Source: Bacteroidaceae bacterium (lineage in GTDB: Bacteria; Bacteroidota; Bacteroidia; Bacteroidales; Bacteroidaceae). Taken from it: a stretch of DNA of 35,007 nt. The number at the start of each line of letters is the position of its first letter. The stretch's first letter is position 1. The stretch lies in contig JAEEHP010000225.1 in NCBI GenBank assembly GCA_016280855.1, positions 1 through 35,007 on the forward strand, written 5' to 3'. Positions 7,276 to 15,600 of the stretch are shown in pieces. The notes under the pieces are model-generated. The model worked only from the letters and a program-made list of their open reading frames with translations, had not been told where the DNA came from and ran no database searches. The position numbers and the translations under genes were made by a program.

Positions 7276-8364
7276 ATGAACGAAAAACTGCTTACCATTG
7301 TCGATCAGTTTGCCATTCAAGGCACGGTCGCAGAAATCAAGCCCCTCGGCGAGGGACTCATCAACGACACCTTGCTCGTGAAAACCGCAGAGGCGGAAGC
7401 GCCCAACTACGTCCTTCAGCGCGTCAACACCAACGTCTTCCCCGACGTGGATATGCTGATGAACAACATCCATGCCGTGACAACCCACATTCGCAAGAAG
7501 CTGGAGGCACGCGGCGAGGACGACATCGACCGAAAGGTCCTCACCTTTGTACCCTTGAAGGCCGACTCTTCCAAGCTCTACACAACCGTTGATGGAGAGC
7601 CCTGGCGACTCATGGTCTTCATCAACGACGCCGTGACCAAGCAGGCCGTGAACCCCGAGTCGAGCGAAGCTGCCGGTGAGGCCTTCGGCGACTTCCAGGC
7701 CATGCTCGCCGACATCCCCGTGGAGCTGGGCGAGACCATCAAGGACTTCCACAACATGGAGTTCCGCCTCGAACAGCTGAAGGAGGTGATTGCGCGTGAC
7801 CCCGCAGGCCGCGTAGCCTCGGTGCAACCCATCATCGACGAGCTCTTCTCCTATGCCGACGAAATGACCCTCGCCGAGCGCCTCGGTCGCGAGGGCAAGC
7901 TGCCCAAGCGCATCTGCCACTGCGACACAAAGGTCAACAACATGATGTTCGACAAGCAGGACCGCGTGCTCTGCGTCATTGACCTCGACACGGTGATGCC
8001 CAACTTCATCTTCTCGGACTACGGCGACTTCCTGCGCACCGCCGCCAACTTCACCGCTGAGGACGATCCCGACCTCTCGAAGGTGGGCTTCAACATGGAA
8101 ATCTTCAAGGCCTTCACCCGCGGCTACCTGCGCTCGGCCAAGAGCTTCCTGACGCCGACGGAGAAAGAGTTGCTGCCCTACGCCGCCACCCTCTTCCCCT
8201 ACATGCAGGCCGTTCGATTCCTCTGGGACTACATCAGCGGCGACAAGTACTGGAAGTGCAAATACCCCGAGCACAACCTCGACCGCGTGAAGAACCAGCT
8301 CGCACTCTTCAAGAGCGCATACGCCCTGAAACCCGAGATGGCCAAATTCATCGCCGAGCAATAA
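7276..8364 (+). CDS. NahK-like sugar 1-kinase (APH/phosphotransferase fold)
   Basis: 362 residues, the size of N-acetylhexosamine 1-kinases. The kinase catalytic loop HCDTKVNN (H215, D217, N222) and the metal-binding IDLDT (D236, D238) are present, as is the N-terminal nucleotide loop around LGEGLINDT. Known relatives phosphorylate GlcNAc or GalNAc at C1; in Bacteroidetes the same family has been annotated as mucin desulfation factors. A role in hexosamine salvage would fit glmM nearby but is inference. No promoter box lies between 7086 and 7276, so transcription probably continues from the MG2-type gene. A strong terminator follows at 8401. Confidence 0.75.
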   Translation: MNEKLLTIVDQFAIQGTVAEIKPLGEGLINDTLLVKTAEAEAPNYVLQRVNTNVFPDVDMLMNNIHAVTTHIRKKLEARGEDDIDRKVLTFVPLKADSSKLYTTVDGEPWRLMVFINDAVTKQAVNPESSEAAGEAFGDFQAMLADIPVELGETIKDFHNMEFRLEQLKEVIARDPAGRVASVQPIIDELFSYADEMTLAERLGREGKLPKRICHCDTKVNNMMFDKQDRVLCVIDLDTVMPNFIFSDYGDFLRTAANFTAEDDPDLSKVGFNMEIFKAFTRGYLRSAKSFLTPTEKELLPYAATLFPYMQAVRFLWDYISGDKYWKCKYPEHNLDRVKNQLALFKSAYALKPEMAKFIAEQ

Positions 8365-8400
8365 ACGGCTTGACCGGCGTTACGCATTGACGTAAACGAG

Positions 8401-8445
8401 AACACGCATAGACGCGATCATGGCACCACGTCTATGCGTGTTTTT
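8401..8445 (+). terminator. intrinsic terminator after the kinase gene
   Basis: A 14-bp perfect stem (8401-8414 with 8429-8442) and a 14-nt loop, running into TTTTT and a second T run at 8451-8456. It lies 37 bp after the kinase stop. Confidence 0.85.
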
Positions 8446-8518
8446 GCGCCTTTTTTCGCTGAAATAGTACGTAATTATATGAAAGTTTGCTAAGGCAAGG
8501 CAGAAAAACGGGCGATTT

Positions 8519-8550
8519 TTTGGTAAAGCAATAGGTTTGCTGTAACTTTG
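8519..8550 (+). promoter_or_regulatory. promoter of the TPR lipoprotein gene
   Basis: TTTG at 8519-8522 and TAACTTTG at 8543-8550, separated by 20 bp: a full match to the Bacteroidetes consensus TTTG-N19-21-TAnnTTTG. The ATG follows 42 bp downstream. This is one of the two most complete promoters in the window. Confidence 0.8.
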
Positions 8551-8592
8551 CAGCCAAAATGCGTATAATACAATTTATAAACCTTTACCAAA

Positions 8593-10287
8593 ATGCGTAA
8601 GATTACAATTCTTTCCCTGGCTGCCGTCGGCGTGCTCGCGCTGGCATCCTGCAGCAAGTTCAAGGCCATCAGCGCCGACAACGTTAACGTCACCCCCACT
8701 CCCCTGGAGGCCATCGGTGGCGAAGTGCCCGCAACCATCAGCATCAAGTTCCCCGAGAAGTACATGAAGAAGAAGGTGTCGCTCAACCTGACACCCGTGC
8801 TCAAATACCAAGGCGGCGAATCGACCTCCGAGGGTACCACCTTCCAGGGCGAGAGCGTGCTGGGCAACGGCACGACCGTGCCTTACAAGCAGGGCGGCAA
8901 CTACACCATGCGCGCCAGCTTCCCCTTCATCGAGGCCATGCAGCAGAGCGAGCTCTACCTCCGTTCCTACGCCAAGAAGGGCAACAAGACCATCGAACTG
9001 CCTGACGTGAAGATCAGCTACGGTGTCAACGCCACCAGCGACCTGCTCCGCGGCACCGTTGGCAGCGTGAATCCCGCTCTCGCTCCCGACGCTTACCAGC
9101 GCATCATTCGTCAGAAGCAGGAGGCACAGATCAAGTACCTGGTCAACCAGGCCAACGTTCGTGCCAGCGAGCTCAACACCACCAGCATCAAGGACTTCGT
9201 GAAGATCCTCAAGGAAATCAACGACCACCAGGAGACACTGAAGCTCCAGAACATCGAGGTCAGCGCCTACGCTTCGCCCGAAGGCCGCTACGACTTCAAC
9301 GCCCAGCTGGCCGAGAAGCGTCAGAACACCTCCAGCGCATACGTCAACGAACAGCTGAAGAAGAACAAGATGTCGGCTGACGTCGATACGAAGTTCACGG
9401 CTGAGGACTGGGACGGCTTCCAGCAGCTCGTCGGTCAGAGCAATATTCAGGACAAGGATGTCATCCTCCGCGTGCTCTCAATGTACAGCGATCCCGCCGA
9501 GCGCGAACAGCAGATCCGCAACATGAGCGTAGTCTATGACGAACTGGCCAAGGGCATCCTGCCCGAGCTGCGTCGTGCTCGCCTCATCGCCAACTACGAC
9601 GTCATCGGACGCAGCGACGAGCAGATTGTCGCTCAGTTCAACACCGACGCCCGTCAGCTCAGCGTCGAGGAAGTGCTCTACGGTGCTGCCCTCCAGGACG
9701 AGGCTACCGCCAAGAAGAACTGGTACGAGAAAGCTGCCCAGCTGTTCCCCACCGACGCACGCGCCTTCAACAACCTCGCCAACCTCGCTTACCGCAATGG
9801 CGACCTGGCTTCCGCTGCCAGCTACATCGCCAAGGCTAAGAGCCTGAACCCCAACAGCGCAGAAGCTGCCACGAACGAGGCCCTGCTGGCGCTGGCCAAG
9901 GGACAGTACGCCGAAGCTGAGACGCTGCTGGCCAAGGGCACCGGTGCCGACAGCTACAGCGAAGTGCTCGGCAACCTCAACCTCGCCAAGGGCAACTACG
10001 CTGCTGCTGCAGCTAACCTCGCCGGCGTGAAGTCCAACAGCGCCCTGCTGGCACAGATCCTGAACAAGGATTATGTGGCTGCTGCCGCTACGCTTGCCGG
10101 CATCAAGAATGCCGACGCCTACACGGCTTACCTCAAGGCCATCCTCGGTGCACGCCAGGGCAACGCCGACGCTGTCGTCAGCGGCCTGACCAGCGCCATC
10201 CAGCAGAATCCTTCGCTGGCTGCACGCGCTGCCAAGGACCTCGAGTTCGCCAAGTATGCCAGCCAGATTGCAAGTCTGCTGAGATAA
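8593..10287 (+). CDS. TPR-repeat lipoprotein with an OmpA-like segment
   Basis: 564 residues. The signal peptide ends in the lipobox L17-A-S-C20, so it is a lipoprotein. After an N-terminal beta-rich domain comes an OmpA-like stretch (about 216-258, with ASPEG and AEKRQNTSSAYVNEQL), then tetratricopeptide repeats from about 375 to 520 rich in alanine. Proteins of this layout are widespread in Bacteroidales, probably periplasm-facing scaffolds; a precise role is not known. The gene has its own strong promoter and terminator-isolated upstream border, and likely shares its transcript with the next gene. Confidence 0.8.
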   Translation: MRKITILSLAAVGVLALASCSKFKAISADNVNVTPTPLEAIGGEVPATISIKFPEKYMKKKVSLNLTPVLKYQGGESTSEGTTFQGESVLGNGTTVPYKQGGNYTMRASFPFIEAMQQSELYLRSYAKKGNKTIELPDVKISYGVNATSDLLRGTVGSVNPALAPDAYQRIIRQKQEAQIKYLVNQANVRASELNTTSIKDFVKILKEINDHQETLKLQNIEVSAYASPEGRYDFNAQLAEKRQNTSSAYVNEQLKKNKMSADVDTKFTAEDWDGFQQLVGQSNIQDKDVILRVLSMYSDPAEREQQIRNMSVVYDELAKGILPELRRARLIANYDVIGRSDEQIVAQFNTDARQLSVEEVLYGAALQDEATAKKNWYEKAAQLFPTDARAFNNLANLAYRNGDLASAASYIAKAKSLNPNSAEAATNEALLALAKGQYAEAETLLAKGTGADSYSEVLGNLNLAKGNYAAAAANLAGVKSNSALLAQILNKDYVAAAATLAGIKNADAYTAYLKAILGARQGNADAVVSGLTSAIQQNPSLAARAAKDLEFAKYASQIASLLR

Positions 10288-10297
10288 TAACAATATA

Positions 10298-10341
10298 GAC
10301 CCACCCCCCTGCCCCTCCCTGTGATGGAGGGGAGTAGTCAC
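10298..10341. repeat. GC-rich intergenic palindrome, copy 2
   Basis: GACCCACCC, then CCCCTCC (10312-10318) pairing with GGAGGGG (10326-10332), then AGTAGTCACC. The whole element is close to the reverse complement of copy 3 at 10386-10425. Confidence 0.8.
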
Positions 10342-10349
10342 CTGCAAGG

Positions 10350-11339
10350 ATGAATCAATTTGTTCGCTTGTTCTCAAAAGTATCTACTCCCCTCCCTCTC
10401 AGGGAGGGGCTGGGGGGTGGGTCTCTTCTTGTCCTTCTTTTTTTCCTCCTATCTTCCTGCAACGACCCCTACTCCTTCCGCATCAAGGGCGAAATCAGCA
10501 ACATACAGCAAGCCGATTTCCTCATTTATAGTCTCGATGGCGGATTGAATGAAGTAGATACACTCCACGTGAAGGAAGGCAGTTTCGACTGGCGCACGCC
10601 GCTCACCGAGGAAGCAACCTTTCACATCGTGTTCCCCAACCTCAGCGAGCTCATCGTCTTCGGACATCCCGGCAAAAAAGTCAAGGTGGAAGGCGATGCC
10701 AACGAGCTGAGAGCCATGCGCGTCAGTGGCACCGACGACAACGAGCGATACACGGAGTTCCGAACGGCTCACCTCAACGTCTCGGAAAGAGAGCTGAAGC
10801 AAGCCATGGAATCCTTCATTAAGGAGAATCCCGAAAGCAATATCAGCACCCTGCTGCAGCGACAGCTGACGCTGCAGGACATCGGCTATTCGCGCTTGAA
10901 GCGAGGCGACAAGCTGCCAAAGATCGTGCTGCCGCCCGACGGCCTCACCTCGACCACCGACACGCTCACCTTCAAGGTCGGCCAACCCGTGCTGCTCATC
11001 TTCTGGGCTTCGTGGAACCGCGAAAGCACGGGCAATTTCTTCGACATCCTACGCCTGCGACGCCAAGTGGCAAACCTACCCTTGGAGCGTAAGATACGCC
11101 CCGTCAGCATCAGCCTTGACCTCGAACCTCAAGACTACACATCCACCTGCCGCTACGATTCCGTCGTTTGGGAATCACGTTGCTACCGCCAGTCGTGGAG
11201 CACTCCCGTCGTGGAGCAGTTAGGCATCCGCGAGCTACCTTATTATATCCTCACCGACGACAAACAACGCGTTGTCGCCCAAGGCACCGACTGGAAGAAC
11301 CATATCCAGGAAGCCGCCTTAAACATCATTCATCCTTAG
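10350..11339 (+). CDS. thioredoxin-fold lipoprotein without catalytic cysteines
   Basis: 329 residues with a lipoprotein signal ending L34-S-S-C37. Residues about 40-130 resemble the DUF4369-type N-terminal domain found before thioredoxin domains in Bacteroidetes. The C-terminal half has the TlpA/thioredoxin layout (VLLIFWASW, then ELPYYILTDDKQRVVAQG with the cis-proline), but the usual WCxxC is W222-N-R-E-S226: both cysteines are replaced. It is therefore unlikely to be an oxidoreductase. The signal peptide is unusually long because a GC-rich palindromic repeat encodes residues 13-24. The start at 10350 is the only in-frame ATG before the hydrophobic core. Confidence 0.75.
   Translation: MNQFVRLFSKVSTPLPLREGLGGGSLLVLLFFLLSSCNDPYSFRIKGEISNIQQADFLIYSLDGGLNEVDTLHVKEGSFDWRTPLTEEATFHIVFPNLSELIVFGHPGKKVKVEGDANELRAMRVSGTDDNERYTEFRTAHLNVSERELKQAMESFIKENPESNISTLLQRQLTLQDIGYSRLKRGDKLPKIVLPPDGLTSTTDTLTFKVGQPVLLIFWASWNRESTGNFFDILRLRRQVANLPLERKIRPVSISLDLEPQDYTSTCRYDSVVWESRCYRQSWSTPVVEQLGIRELPYYILTDDKQRVVAQGTDWKNHIQEAALNIIHP
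10386..10425. repeat. GC-rich palindrome, copy 3, inside a coding region
   Basis: CCCCTCCCT (10389-10397), loop CTC, AGGGAGGGG (10401-10409): a perfect 9-bp stem, then CTGGGGGGTGGGTCTC. It is translated as PLPLREGLGGGS within the signal peptide of the lipoprotein starting at 10350. Confidence 0.85.
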
Positions 11340-11371
11340 CCCGACGGCAGCGAAGAACCCATCAATCCACC

Positions 11372-11500
11372 TTATAACCATCACGCTTCGCTACCTTATC
11401 GTGAACGATGTATGCAATGCATGAGAAAGAGATTTTCTTAGATGATGCATTGCGCCTCGTCGTGGTTATAATCATCGTCGTCATAGCATTTCTGCTATGA
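11372..11500. terminator. nested inverted repeats between convergent genes
   Basis: Outer arms TTATAACCA (11372-11380) and TGGTTATAA (11463-11471), inner arms GCAATGCAT (11414-11422) and ATGCATTGC (11445-11453). A separate 8-bp hairpin with a TTTC loop (11481-11500) overlaps the stop codon of the AraC gene. The place between two converging genes suggests a two-way terminator, but no clear T run is present. Confidence 0.45.
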
Positions 11501-12421
11501 ATCCTTGGGCCGAGGAGTTTGGTTGTAGCCTCTGAATCGGAAATCGGAAGGAGTAACGCCGAAGTGTTTTTTGAACTGTCGTGTGAAATGCTGTGGATAG
11601 TCGAATCCGAGCCTTTCAGCAGTCTCGGAGATGGAAGCACCGCTCATCAGTAGCTGCTGGGCACGTTGCATGATGAACCGCCGGATATGGGAGGTTGCGG
11701 AGTCGCCCGTCAGCTCTCGGATCAGGTCACCGAAGTAGTTGGGTGACAGGAAGAGCTGCCGTGCACAGAATTTCACGGTGGGCAGTCCTTGTTGTCGCTG
11801 TGTGCCGTCATCATAGTATTTCCTCAGCAGCTGCTCGAAGCGTGGCAGCAGGTCAGAGTTAGTTGACGTGGCAGATGTGGATAGTTGTCGTGCGTAGTAT
11901 CGTGCTACGAGTTCCAGCACCTGTTCTATCTGTGAGGTAACAATGCGGAGGGTATGGTTGTCCTCTTCGCGAATCAGTTCCTTGCGAATCTCGTCGAGCA
12001 GCGTGACGATGCTTAGCCGTTGTTCAGGCGTCATCAGCAGTGCCTCGCTAATGCTATAGGAGAAGAAATGATAGTCCGTCATGCGCCGTCCGAGTTCGGT
12101 ATTCCGCAGCAGTTCGGTATCGAAGAGCAGTGCCCATCCCTTGGTTTGTATTTCCTCGCCGATGTCGCTCTTTCCACCTATCTGTCCAGGTGCCACGCAC
12201 ATCAGCGCATGGCGATGAAGAACGTAATGCAGTTGTCCGTAGGACAGGTCTTCCAGTTCCTCATCACCGATGAACAAACCATACACATCGTAGTTGTTGA
12301 GCGAGTGCCGGCAATGCTCCAGTTCGTCGTAGTGTATGACAGAGACAAGTGGATGCAACTCGGGTGCTCCGATGTATCGTGCATAGTCGTTGACGTGATG
12401 TACTCTTAATATTTTTTCCAT
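11495..12421 (-). CDS. AraC-family transcriptional regulator
   Basis: 308 residues. The C-terminal AraC DNA-binding domain has two helix-turn-helix units: the first at about 215-239 (FCARQLFLSPNYFGDLIREL) and the second at about 263-295 (SISETAERLGFDYPQHFTRQF, then KKHFGVTPSDFR), the classic GF-x-HFxRxFK-GxTPSxFR signature. The N-terminal 190 residues form a putative cupin-like sensor, as in many Bacteroidetes regulators whose N terminus contains HPLVSVI. The gene is divergent from the GH2 operon and faces a 26-bp motif at 12549-12574 that recurs before two other glycosidase promoters. It is the likely local activator; the ligand is unknown. Confidence 0.9.
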   Translation of the reverse strand: MEKILRVHHVNDYARYIGAPELHPLVSVIHYDELEHCRHSLNNYDVYGLFIGDEELEDLSYGQLHYVLHRHALMCVAPGQIGGKSDIGEEIQTKGWALLFDTELLRNTELGRRMTDYHFFSYSISEALLMTPEQRLSIVTLLDEIRKELIREEDNHTLRIVTSQIEQVLELVARYYARQLSTSATSTNSDLLPRFEQLLRKYYDDGTQRQQGLPTVKFCARQLFLSPNYFGDLIRELTGDSATSHIRRFIMQRAQQLLMSGASISETAERLGFDYPQHFTRQFKKHFGVTPSDFRFRGYNQTPRPKDS

Positions 12422-12429
12422 TTCGATGA

Positions 12430-12461
12430 CAAAGTTACGATTAAAAGATCAAAGCGCCAAA
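12430..12461 (-). promoter_or_regulatory. promoter of the AraC-family gene
   Basis: On the minus strand, TTTG (12458-12461), a 20-bp spacer and TAACTTTG (12430-12437) match the Bacteroidetes consensus fully. The -7 box ends only eight bases before the ATG at 12421, so the transcript would be nearly leaderless. Confidence 0.7.
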
Positions 12462-12548
12462 TTTATTTGATTTTTTTGATTGTTATCGTCTAGAATGAGC
12501 ACATTAGATCCCCTTTTTCCCCTCTCAAAAGTGAGTAAATCTTCAAAA

Positions 12549-12574
12549 TCAGTAAAGAAGGTCAATATTTCGGT
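12549..12574 (+). promoter_or_regulatory. putative AraC-type activator site before GH2 (copy 1)
   Basis: Half-sites TCAGT (12549) and TCGGT (12570) are 21 bp apart with GGT at 12560-12562. It agrees with the GH31 copy at 19 of 26 positions in the same orientation relative to the gene, and ends exactly 33 bp before the -7 box at 12608. Confidence 0.7.
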
Positions 12575-12607
12575 AAAAAGTATAGGCTTCGTTGTTGAAT
12601 AGCATGA

Positions 12608-12615
12608 TAATTTTG
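12608..12615 (+). promoter_or_regulatory. -7 promoter box of the GH2 operon
   Basis: TAATTTTG fits TAnnTTTG. No -33 TTTG is present, as expected for an activator-dependent promoter. The leader to the ATG at 12691 is about 70 nt. Confidence 0.6.
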
Positions 12616-12690
12616 CAATCAAAATAACTCGTCGGCAGCATTTAAATGGTGCATATTTAACATGCCGAATAGTGAATGATTGATAAGAAC

Positions 12691-15600
12691 ATGAAGAAGC
12701 TAAACAAAATAAACTTGGCGTATCTCGCCATCACCATCGTTGCCATCCTCATGGGCACCACACCCTGCGGGGCACAGCGCAAAACATGCATCGATGCCGG
12801 CTGGCGCTTCCGCAACGGCGACGGCTCAACAGCCATTCTGAACCCGGCTACCGCAGCAGCCTGGCGCGCCTTGGACCTGCCCCACGACTGGAGCGTAGAG
12901 ACAGAGGCTGCCAAGGCTGCAGGAGGGCGCGTAGTTGGTCCCTTTTCCACAAACAGCATCGGGAAGTTCCAAACGGGGCATACCGTAGGCGGCGAAGGAT
13001 GGTATGCCAGAACGCTCCACGTCACAGCGGCCGATCTGCAGGGACGTGTGGAACTCTACTTCGAGGGAGCATACAACCAGTCGTGGGTTTACGTGAACGG
13101 ACAGCTGTGTCACGAGAACGTATACGGTTACACCAGTTTTCGTGTGGACATTACCTCCCAGCTTCGCGAGGGTGACAATGCCCTTTTGGTACGAGTGGTC
13201 AACAGCGGCAACAACTCCCGCTGGTATGCCGGCAGTGGCATCTACCGTCATGTATGGCTGCTGCGCACACCAAGCCTGCACCTTGATGAGTGGGACTGCT
13301 ACGTTAAGATGGATAACGAGAAGATAACAGTGAGAGATGGTAGCGCTGAAGGGCAGCTGACCGTGGAGACCACAATTCACAACGATGGGGAGGCTGCAGA
13401 AGGAGGATCACTAAGCGTCAACATCGTTGACGCTCAAGGTTCCCCGCTCACCTCCGCCACGGCCCCCTTCTCCACCGGTGCCCGCGACGAGCAGCCGCTG
13501 AAGCTCGACCTCGACTTCACCGGCGCACACCCCTGGAGTCCCGAGCAACCTTACCTCTACAACGTCAATATCACCCTCAAAGACGCTGCTGGAGAGACAA
13601 TTGACAATCTGTCCAAACGCATCGGCATTCGCACGCTGAGCTTCTCGGCTACCGAGGGTTTTCGCCTCAACGGCGTAGGCACTCTGCTGCGGGGCGGATG
13701 TGTGCATCACGACAACGGACTTCTGGGCGCAGCCGCCTTCGACAAGGCCGAACGGCGCAAACTGAGTCTGCTGAAGGCTCAGGGCTACAACGCCGTGCGG
13801 TGCTCGCATAACCTGCCATCAGAGAATTTCCTTGATGTGTGCGATGAACTGGGGCTGATGGTCATCGACGAGAGCTTCGACCAGTGGCTGTTGCAGAAGA
13901 ACGGAGAGGACTACCACCGTTTCTTCCGCGATCACAGCGACGAAGATGTGGCCACGATGGTACGCCGGGACCGCAACCACCCCTGTATCATCATGTGGAG
14001 CATAGGCAACGAGATTCCGGGACGCATAGAACCGGAGGGTATGCAGACTGCAGCACGACTGCGTGCCGACGTGTTGAGATATGACACCACTCGACCAATC
14101 ACGGCAGCCATCTGCGGATGGGATGCAGGCGACGCCTGGAACAGCGCAGGAGGCAACTGGGACGTTCAGGATGCAAAAGCGTTTGAGAGTCTGGATATAG
14201 GTGGCTACAACTATCTTTACGATAAGTACGAGCACGACCACCAGACACATCCCGACCGCGTGATGTGCGGGCTGGAGAGCTACCCCAAGCAGGCATCAGA
14301 GAACTGGACATTGGTAGAACGGCTGCCTTACGTCATCGGTGACTTCGTATGGACAGCGATGGACTATCTGGGTGAAGCTGGAATAGGTGCTGCATACGCC
14401 GACCGCCAACCCCCGATGTTCCAGGACTGGCCTTGGTTCAACGGCTACTGTGGCGACCTGGACCTCATCGGACAGAAGAAGCCCCAGAGCTATTACCGCG
14501 ACGTCGTCTGGCGGCAGCGCCCCATCACCATGGCTGTGCAGAGCACGCCCTCCTACAACAACGCATGGGGATGGCAGCTCGAAGAGCAGAGCTGGACGCT
14601 CCCCGGACACGAGGGCGAGAAGGTCAACGTCAACGTCTACAGTCGCGCGCCGCGCGTGCGGCTGTACCTTAACGATAATGTCGTCGGCGAGGCTGTTCCC
14701 GGCTCTACTTTCTGGGCGGGCTTCCAGGTCCCCTACGCCCCCGGCACGCTCCGCGCGGTGAACATAAATGGTAGCGGCAACGAAGTCACCGGCGAGAGTT
14801 TCGAGCTGACGACCACAGGCACGCCAGCTACCTTGCGTCTCATCTATGAGGACCAGACGCTGACCGACGACCCCGGTGATCTGGCCTATGTCACCATAGA
14901 ACTCGTGGACGCAGAAGGACGCGTTGTCACCAGCGACTGCTCCACTCAGGTCTGCATCGAGAACACAGGCTGCGGGCAGCTCATCGCCTGCGGAACGGCT
15001 TCGCCCACAGACATGCAAAGTTTCCGGTCGAATACCGTCACCCTGTTCCGCGGCCGCGCGCTGGCCATCGTTCGCTCTGACGGCACAGCAGGCAGCGTGA
15101 GCATCAACGCCCAGATTCAGGAACCCGAACCAACGGCATATTTCTTCAAGAATGCCGACTTCGAAGAGGAGAGCCTTGCCGGTTGGATGGTCTCGGACAG
15201 CCGATATATACGCTTCAATCCGTACCGATGGCACGAAACTGAACTCAGTGGCTTTCTGGAATGCTACGTCGGTTGGGGCAATGCATCCACACTTGCCGGC
15301 CAGAGTTTCTCACAGAGCACTAAGGTCCTGCCGGCAGGCCAGTACGAGCTAACGTTTAGCTACAACGGGACTTTCCTGCAAGGGAGCAACCACTATCAGA
15401 CCAACGGGCGCCTCACGGGCGTTGAGGTCAGCATCGGTGGGCAACGGGCAGAGTTGAAAACAATCGACGGCAACGTTGCAAAGCAAGGCAGCATCCGTTT
15501 CACCCTTGCAGAACCGCAGGCAGTCACCTTTCTCGTACAGTTCGACGCGCAAACAAATGCCGATTGGTTTGCCTTCGACAACCTCAGCATGAACTACAGT

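Noticed and set aside
14296..15234. 312-residue open frame antisense to the GH2 gene
   Set aside because: Overlaps conserved GH2 coding sequence and has no features of its own.
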